Assembly (NCBI GenBank): GCA_963662155.1
Contig: OY759270.1
Span: 11,731,426 to 11,795,425, forward strand
Length of the DNA stretch: 64,000 bases
From: Lamellibrachia columna
Taxonomy: Eukaryota; Annelida; Polychaeta; Sabellida; Siboglinidae
Direction: 5' to 3'
A program made the position numbers and the translations under genes. Positions 52,401 to 60,100 of this stretch are shown here, one piece after another. The notes under the pieces were generated by a model. The model worked only from the letters and a program-made list of their open reading frames with translations, was not told the origin of the DNA and searched no databases. The first letter of the stretch is position 1. Each line of letters begins with the position of its first letter.

Positions 52401-54140
52401 GGTGGTATCATGATAGCTAAGTTATGGAGGGGTATGTGTGAACTATAGAACTATATACATACATGTTCTTGCTGGGTCTTTTTTTTACAAATCTTCTTAC
52501 AGATTTTTGTACTTTGTATTTTAACTCCTTGCTGTAGTTTAATCAAATGCATATCCATGTTTTTGGACCAACAAAGGTATTATTATTATTATTAACAAAT
52601 AATGTTATTTTAAATAAATAACTGTTTCAACTATAATTAACAACTTAATAATACTTAAATTATTTCATTAATACATAATTACTAAACTAAATAAATGTAT
52701 ATTAAAATTGCTGGTAGAAAAGAATTAGGTGGCACCCATGAATAGCAATTTGAGATGTCTTTATAGTGATTTTGCAGTAGCCGATTAAATTTAAATGCAA
52801 CCCATCCATGCAGTACATGATACTGCAGCATTTTATCTTTAAATTTGATGTCAAAGGGTCACAAAGACAAGTAACAAAGTGGAAGCAGATTATCCCAGGG
52901 ATTATCCCAGGGATTAGTACACACAGAATAAGATATTGGGGCATACACAGGGGAAATGTCACATAATTAACACAATTGAATAAACACAATTAAAACAGCC
53001 AGTTCAAATACAGTACAGCTTTGTTAACTTGAAGACGGAGGGACTGGGGAAATACTATCCATGTGCTTGAGTTAAGTCGTGTGTTTATACAAGGTGCAGC
53101 CAGACTCAGTGTTTGTGTTATAGTGGGTATTCTATTATTATTGTTATTGTCTCTAAAATCTACATGTTTCTACACACCCGTGAGCGGGGCAGTAACCCCG
53201 GATTTGACGGTGTTAAAAAAAGTTTTATTATTATTATTTATTTTATTATTCGAGTTCGAGTTAACAAAGTTATAACGTCTATCTGGTTTAAGTTTGCTCT
53301 ATTCAGTGTTCGCCCCTGCGAGTTCTACAGATCATTTCAACTAATTTATCTAATGACATCACCAGTTGATTTATGAATAACATCAAAAGTAATGCCTTAA
53401 ATGCAATGTACAATGATTTTCATTGGTTATCTGAATGACTGTTTACAACACATTTATTAGTATTTATAACATCTTGATTGGTTAAAAATAACATCCATAT
53501 AAAACATGTTGCCATGGTGATGTTTCTCCTCTAAATATTTTTTTAATACACGATTTTGTAATGAATTAAAATATGCTAGTTTTATAACATATACATATAT
53601 TCACTTTTGAAGGAGAAATATGTTTTTCACCGATAATTGTTTGGTCTGTAAAATTTTTGTTTTATACAAATTTCTTATGGTAAATATAAGTATTATAACA
53701 GATAAAAAAAAAATTTAGAATCTGGGAATTTCAATTATACGAAACCCCCCAACTAGCTGCGTATCAGTAAACCAATGAAAACTGTTGTACGTCCCCTTTA
53801 AGTGTCTTCTTTAATATCATCATAAGTGCTGATGTTCACTAATAACACAATAATTGAATAATCTAATATTCTGTGAGCATAACTTCCATTAAAAATGTAA
53901 TCTTAATAACGTTAGGGCGACACAGAGAACTAATGGTATTTCACAAAGTGCACATTCGTTGTCCACAATATATAAGCAAAATGGCTAAAGATGGCAAATG
54001 TGCCTTATGTGCATAAATAGGCCGTGAATATAATAATAATTCATTCTGCAATATCCTTAAAAAGCTCAAAGTGCACTACATAATTAATTAATGATAATAA
54101 AACTGTGAGTAATCTATAAAAAACGTATAAATAAAATACA

Positions 54141-54198
<58 letters not shown>

Positions 54199-57100
54199 AA
54201 TCAATTTATTTATTTTATTTAACACCCTGTAACTAGGTTGCTTTCTGTCTAGGAAAGGGTGGTTTTGTTAGATAACATTCATGTGGACAATACTCTACTG
54301 TACAAGTGTTATGTGCTACTTTCACACAAAGAAATTAGCCTGAATAAACTAAAACTTCAAGGAGCTTAGCCGACACACTCTCAAGTCCTCTCACTGAGTA
54401 TTTTGTTGAATGCACAATAAGTGGAAACTGGCACAGAACACAACTTACCCCGTTTTGCTGCAGATTGGATACATGTAAAAATACACCGAAGCAAAATTTA
54501 CAAGATGAAAAATGGAATTAACTAAGAAAACTAATAGTACTAAAATAATACATAAAAAATAATTAATAATCCGAAGGCAATGCTAACTCAACAGAGAATT
54601 CAGAAACGTTAAACAATCAAAGCAGCTAATAAGTTGAAAAATATACCTGGCTGAATAAAAAATTAAGTACAATGGAAAAATCAATGTTCGCATGCCATTA
54701 CGATCTTACTGCTTTTTACTGCAATTTTTAACTATAAATCTTGTTAAACCGCTTAGATAATTCAGTAATTCAATGCAGATCACTTCATGCATGTTATTTC
54801 AGAGAGTACATGAACAATATAATTTAAAATTCCTTGACCAATATATACATATGCTATGCTACAAAGACATTATCAGCCCCATCTTCCCTCTTTATATTAG
54901 TTACCTTTCACGTTGCTAATTTTTAAGACCACATTTTATTAGTTGACAAAACCACGGTCCAAATGTAACTTTCACAACAATCAGCGCATTGTTCTCCTGC
55001 TATCTCTAAAAATGTCCAGATCTATGCGAAAACACCCAATATTGTATTACTGTTATCATTATTTTACTATTACCATTACAAGAGAATTCCTATTTCACAG
55101 CTACAATGTAGCCTTTTGAGAGGGATCATGTAGTAATTACCTTCAGCGTTGTTCTTGATGCTGTCCCCTTTGTCTGCGTCGGCCTGGTAGCCGCTGCTTG
55201 CGCCAACAGCCTTGATATTGAGGAAGACGGCAAACTCTTGCCTAGGTGGTGGCTGTTCAGTCGTCTTAAAGCCAGTCTTTCCAGGATTCCACCTAAAGAG
55301 GGAATCAACAAATTTACCTTAGGGCTGCTGTGGTCTGGACACATGCCACAATTTGCTCCAAAAACAAACTAGCTTTGCCAAATTGCCTAATTTCGGGTTA
55401 AACGGTTACCATAAACGTTCAGGCACCAGAAACACCATTTTATGACTGAAAGAATAATATCCATCGATCAACTTCTAGCCAAACAGCTTGTCTGATTCAA
55501 CTTACCTTGGACTAAATCGGAAAAATATTCCTGTCTTCTCATATGGTCCCAGTATGCCTTGGTTTGGAATGGCCGTAACGAGCGAAGTGAGCTGATTCAT
55601 TTGTCCTTGAGGTTTCTCACCCCGAATCGACAACAGATGCAGCATACTCTTGGTCATGTCCAACCCCTGCAAACAACAATAACTGTAACAACCGATACAA
55701 CCTCAACCAATGTCACAAACAACAATAATTGTAACAACCGATACAACCTCAATCAATGTCACAAACATCAATAACTGTAACAACCGATACAACCTCAATC
55801 AATGTCACAAACATCAATAACTGTAACAACAGATACAACCTCAATCAATGTCACAAACAACAATAACTGTAACAACCGATACAACCTCAATCAATGTCAC
55901 AAACATCAATAACTGTAACAACCGATACAACCTCAATCAATGTCACAAACATCAATAACTGTAACAACCGATACAACCTCAATCAATGTCACAAACATCA
56001 ATAACTGTAACAACCGATACAACCTCAATCAATGTCACAAACATCAATAACTGTAACAACCGATACAACCTCAATCAATGTCACAAACATCAATAATTGT
56101 AACAACAGATACAACCTCAATCAATGTCACAAACAACAATAACTGTAACAACCGATACAACCTCAATCAATGTCACAAACATAAATAATTGTAACAACCG
56201 ATACAACCTCAATCAATGTCACAAACAACAATAACTGTAACAACTGATACAATCTCAATCAATGTCACAAACAACAATAACTGTAACAACTGATACAACC
56301 TCAATCAATGTCACAAACAACAATAACTGTAACAACTGACACAACATCAATCAATGTTGCAAATTGTGATGCTAACATCACATTTTAATCAACATGCCAA
56401 AATTGTATTATGAATACTATAATTATACGGTAAAGTACCATTTTTCTTTACACAGAGTGTACAGAGTCACAAAGTAATACTTTCTTTGTGCAGGAATCAT
56501 GTGACCAATACCAGGGATCCTACCATTACTAAAATGTGCATATGCTGCCAACCAGCAAATAGAAATTAAGCCTGTGCACTGCACAAGTGTTTTAGTCCAC
56601 AAATGTGTTCATGGTTACTTTTTCTGGCACTTTATTCGTGTGACATGATCCCGCAGGAATCATGAGACATACCACTTCCTGTCCAACGGCATCTTCATCC
56701 AACACGGCGACAAACGCCACAGGTTCAGGTCCTTTGTTGTACAAGATGGCTGCCTGCGTCTTGTCCGTGCCATAGTAGGCAGGGCCAAAGTGGACGCACG
56801 GAAGGACCTCATCCGTGTCGATGTCCAGTAGTTCTAGGGAGCCTTCCTCCACACTCCCCTTCACCCTCAGGGGCCTTGGCGCTTGCCCCTCAAGTTTGAC
56901 ACTGTAATCGGCAAAATAGAAGTCTGTTTAAACATTTATATTGGTGATAATGTACATCAAGTTGGAAAAATAATACTGGAAAACTCAAATGATATTTATG
57001 TGGGCAATGCTGCAGCTTACATTTTGATTGTACGGTAAGCCGACCTCACCACGTGACAATTTCTTACAATCAAAATGCACGCATAATAATTAGCCTCTCT

Positions 57101-60100
57101 TTCGATATTGGCCAAAGTTTATGAAGGTAAAATATGTGTTGCTCTCTATATTTTTTTATGTTTTTACCCACCCTCCTACCCCATCTACACCAGTGTTTGT
57201 TTGATTTCTGGTTGGGTTGGTTTACTAACTTTGTGTGATATATGTTCGGTGGTTGGTTCCCCCACCTTGTGTGGTTGGTTCCCCCACCTTTGCTGATATT
57301 TTGTAAGCTGAGTATATAAACTAGGTCACAACTGTTTTCATTGTGTATACATAATGTATTTATGATGTATATATATTATTGTATTGCATTTTACTATTTG
57401 GCTTATTATAAAGCTCGTATACAAACATACATTTGACTTTGTTGTCTTCAGCAAACGAGCCACGGTTCCATGTCATTAACTCTTTTGTAGGTAGCTTTGT
57501 CCCGCATAAAAAACATTTATATTGGTGATAATGTACATCAAGTTGGAAAAATAATACGAACACTTCTATTGCACCTAAATCCTGAGCTCAGAGGCGCATC
57601 ACAATTAAAATGTTAGGCAATCTCGAAATAGACATACCCTGGTACATGTTAAAGTTGTCAATTGATGAATACACTACGGGGCTTAGGAAGGAAAACATGA
57701 TTAAAAACATAAGGCTTCGGATGACAGTGAAATTTCATTGTTTCCTACTGAACTAGCACTAACAAGGAGTGAGCACATATCAAGTCAACAACTGTATAAT
57801 TGACTGGGAATGAGCCAAGATGATAGATATTGTCAACCAAGATGAGGGTGTTACTGACTCAACTACATATGGGACACCCTGCTTCCCCGCCACCTGGTGA
57901 GTAGAAGAACTGAATCTTCCAGCATTCAGTTTCCTGAAGAAGGTGGCAGTTTACTAAAGTAAACTCCATTCATTGAACCAATATAAAAATATGTTTCCAC
58001 ATATATAATGGTCATATATGTTGTATGCCCATGAGGCAGTTTGAAACATTAAATTACTGCAACTTAACCATAATACATTGCCAATTAGGTAAGCTACATT
58101 TCACAGTTAACAAAATCTGTCATAGTTCACCATTTTAAAATTGGACTATATATACTTACATAACTTCCTCACTGAACTTGGCAGGTATCTTTGCAACGTA
58201 TTCAAACTGAAAAAAATTGAAAAACAATTAGTATAAATTTAGTATCATATTTGATGTGATTATTACTTTTTTTTTTTATTGTATATTGTATTTGTTAGCT
58301 TTGTCTGCTTGCAACTGTACAATTTTTAATATCTTATTTGTATTTGACTATAAATACCACCAGAGAAAAAAAATTGCTGGACAACATAAAGGAATGGACG
58401 AATCTAAGCCTACCAGCCTGCAATGTACGGCAAAAGACAGACAAGGTTGGTGTAGACTCTCAGTAGATATGAGACCCCTACAACCATCCCAGTCAAGGGA
58501 TGAAGTGAAGCGTACACCAGTTTAAATAACATGAATATAGTACTACACAAATGGAGGTTTGTACGATAGCAATCTTCTAGGACAGGCCTCCCTGCATCAT
58601 TCAAATGATTTACAAATATAATTATAATTATATCCTAATTGTTATGTAACACTGCATGTATATATTATGTACATACGTATAGTCTAAAATTAATTTCTCT
58701 CAATAAAGAAACAATGAACTTTACAAGTTATATACAAGGAATATCTGCACCAAAGCAGCATCAGGTTCCTATTTCTTACCCTAATCATCAGTGTAGACTT
58801 TGCCTTCACTTTCCCACTGTCGGGGATGATCATGATTGGTTTCTTTCCTGTGTATCTGAATTTGAATTCTCCCTCCTTGGCCCCATTGTTGACAAGTGGA
58901 AGCTGTCGTGCAATGACACGGCTGTTTGCGACAATGCTACCAAAATCCACCGGTCCTTCGATAGACAACTCAGGCTGTTTTGGCATCCTGCAACGGTGGC
59001 ACACAATTATTGTCTACTATGATTTGTAAAACGTCATATAGCCGGGACAAGCCCGTTTACCATCTTTGTAAAAGCATACATGCAATCGTAAGAATCATAT
59101 CTATCTATCTATATAGTTAAAATATATTAAGATAAATAAAATAAATACAGTGTAAGATTAAGAAAAAAATATATAAAAGAAAAAACCATTCACAGTTGGT
59201 GTATCCCTTAGTGGAATTACGCACGAATAAAAGGGTGATTTATTTAGAACTTAGTCAGTGTGTCTGCATGTTCCAGCAACAATTTCCAAAGTGTTGGTCT
59301 AGACATGATTCCCATAGACATTTCTTCTTATCAGCCATAACAAAAATGTGTGAATAAAAAAGTTACATAAAGAACATCTTACCTATTACATAAATTTTAT
59401 TTATAAGGTTTGTACTCTAACCGACAACAAAGAAACATGCATGCGTTCAGCTGCAAGATCGCTCGTATTATCACATTTAGTGAGAAATATATTGGTTGTG
59501 GGTATAAAGGATTGTATTACTGCGAAGGTATTTTATCTAGCTAAAAGTTGTTTTTTCAAAAACAATTAGAATTTGCATCAACCATGTCATAAGTACCTTA
59601 ATCATACTTGTAACAATGATGTTAATGATGAAGATGATAATGACGATGATAGTGTCAACATCCACTGAACTGACATCTACAATACTCACGCCACCATCGG
59701 TATTTCGAGAGGATTTCCATCTACTGTCACTATGATGCGATCCTCTACATGGGAATCTTCATCTTCAGGGTCATAATCTATGTAAGCAACCACCTCCAGG
59801 CCTGGAGCCACAGGCTTGGTTGGGTTCCTCACTTTCAGGGTAAAAGTCTACAGTAAAAGAAAAATATGATAATGTATGAAACATGACAATATCACTCATA
59901 GGCTAAATATTGAACTATGATACCATACATTATTACTACTGTCTTCAAGTATATAATGGTAAAAAGTAATAATTTACTATCCTGCTGTTTGCAACATCAT
60001 TTCCTAAGGTGGGTTGAGCTAAAATGTAACAAAATTGTGCAGTTTCAGGGCTTCTACGATGACTGCTAGACTTGATAACCATGTTCTTACCAAATGGTGA

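Larger units (their letters stand above)
52600..55140. other. CFAP47: Right part of intron 7
   Basis: AT-rich with the (TA)n run and family A ends. No exon is needed here, because the phases of exons 7 and 8 match. Confidence 0.55.

Noticed and set aside
53505..53520. GTTGCCATGGTGATG as an X-box
   Set aside because: The left half is good but the right half (GGTGAT) breaks the consensus, and it is deep in an intron far from any start site.
55559..55774. Plus-strand ORF across exon 6 and the 46-bp array
   Set aside because: Antisense shadow plus repeat; the minus frame has the splice sites and family match.
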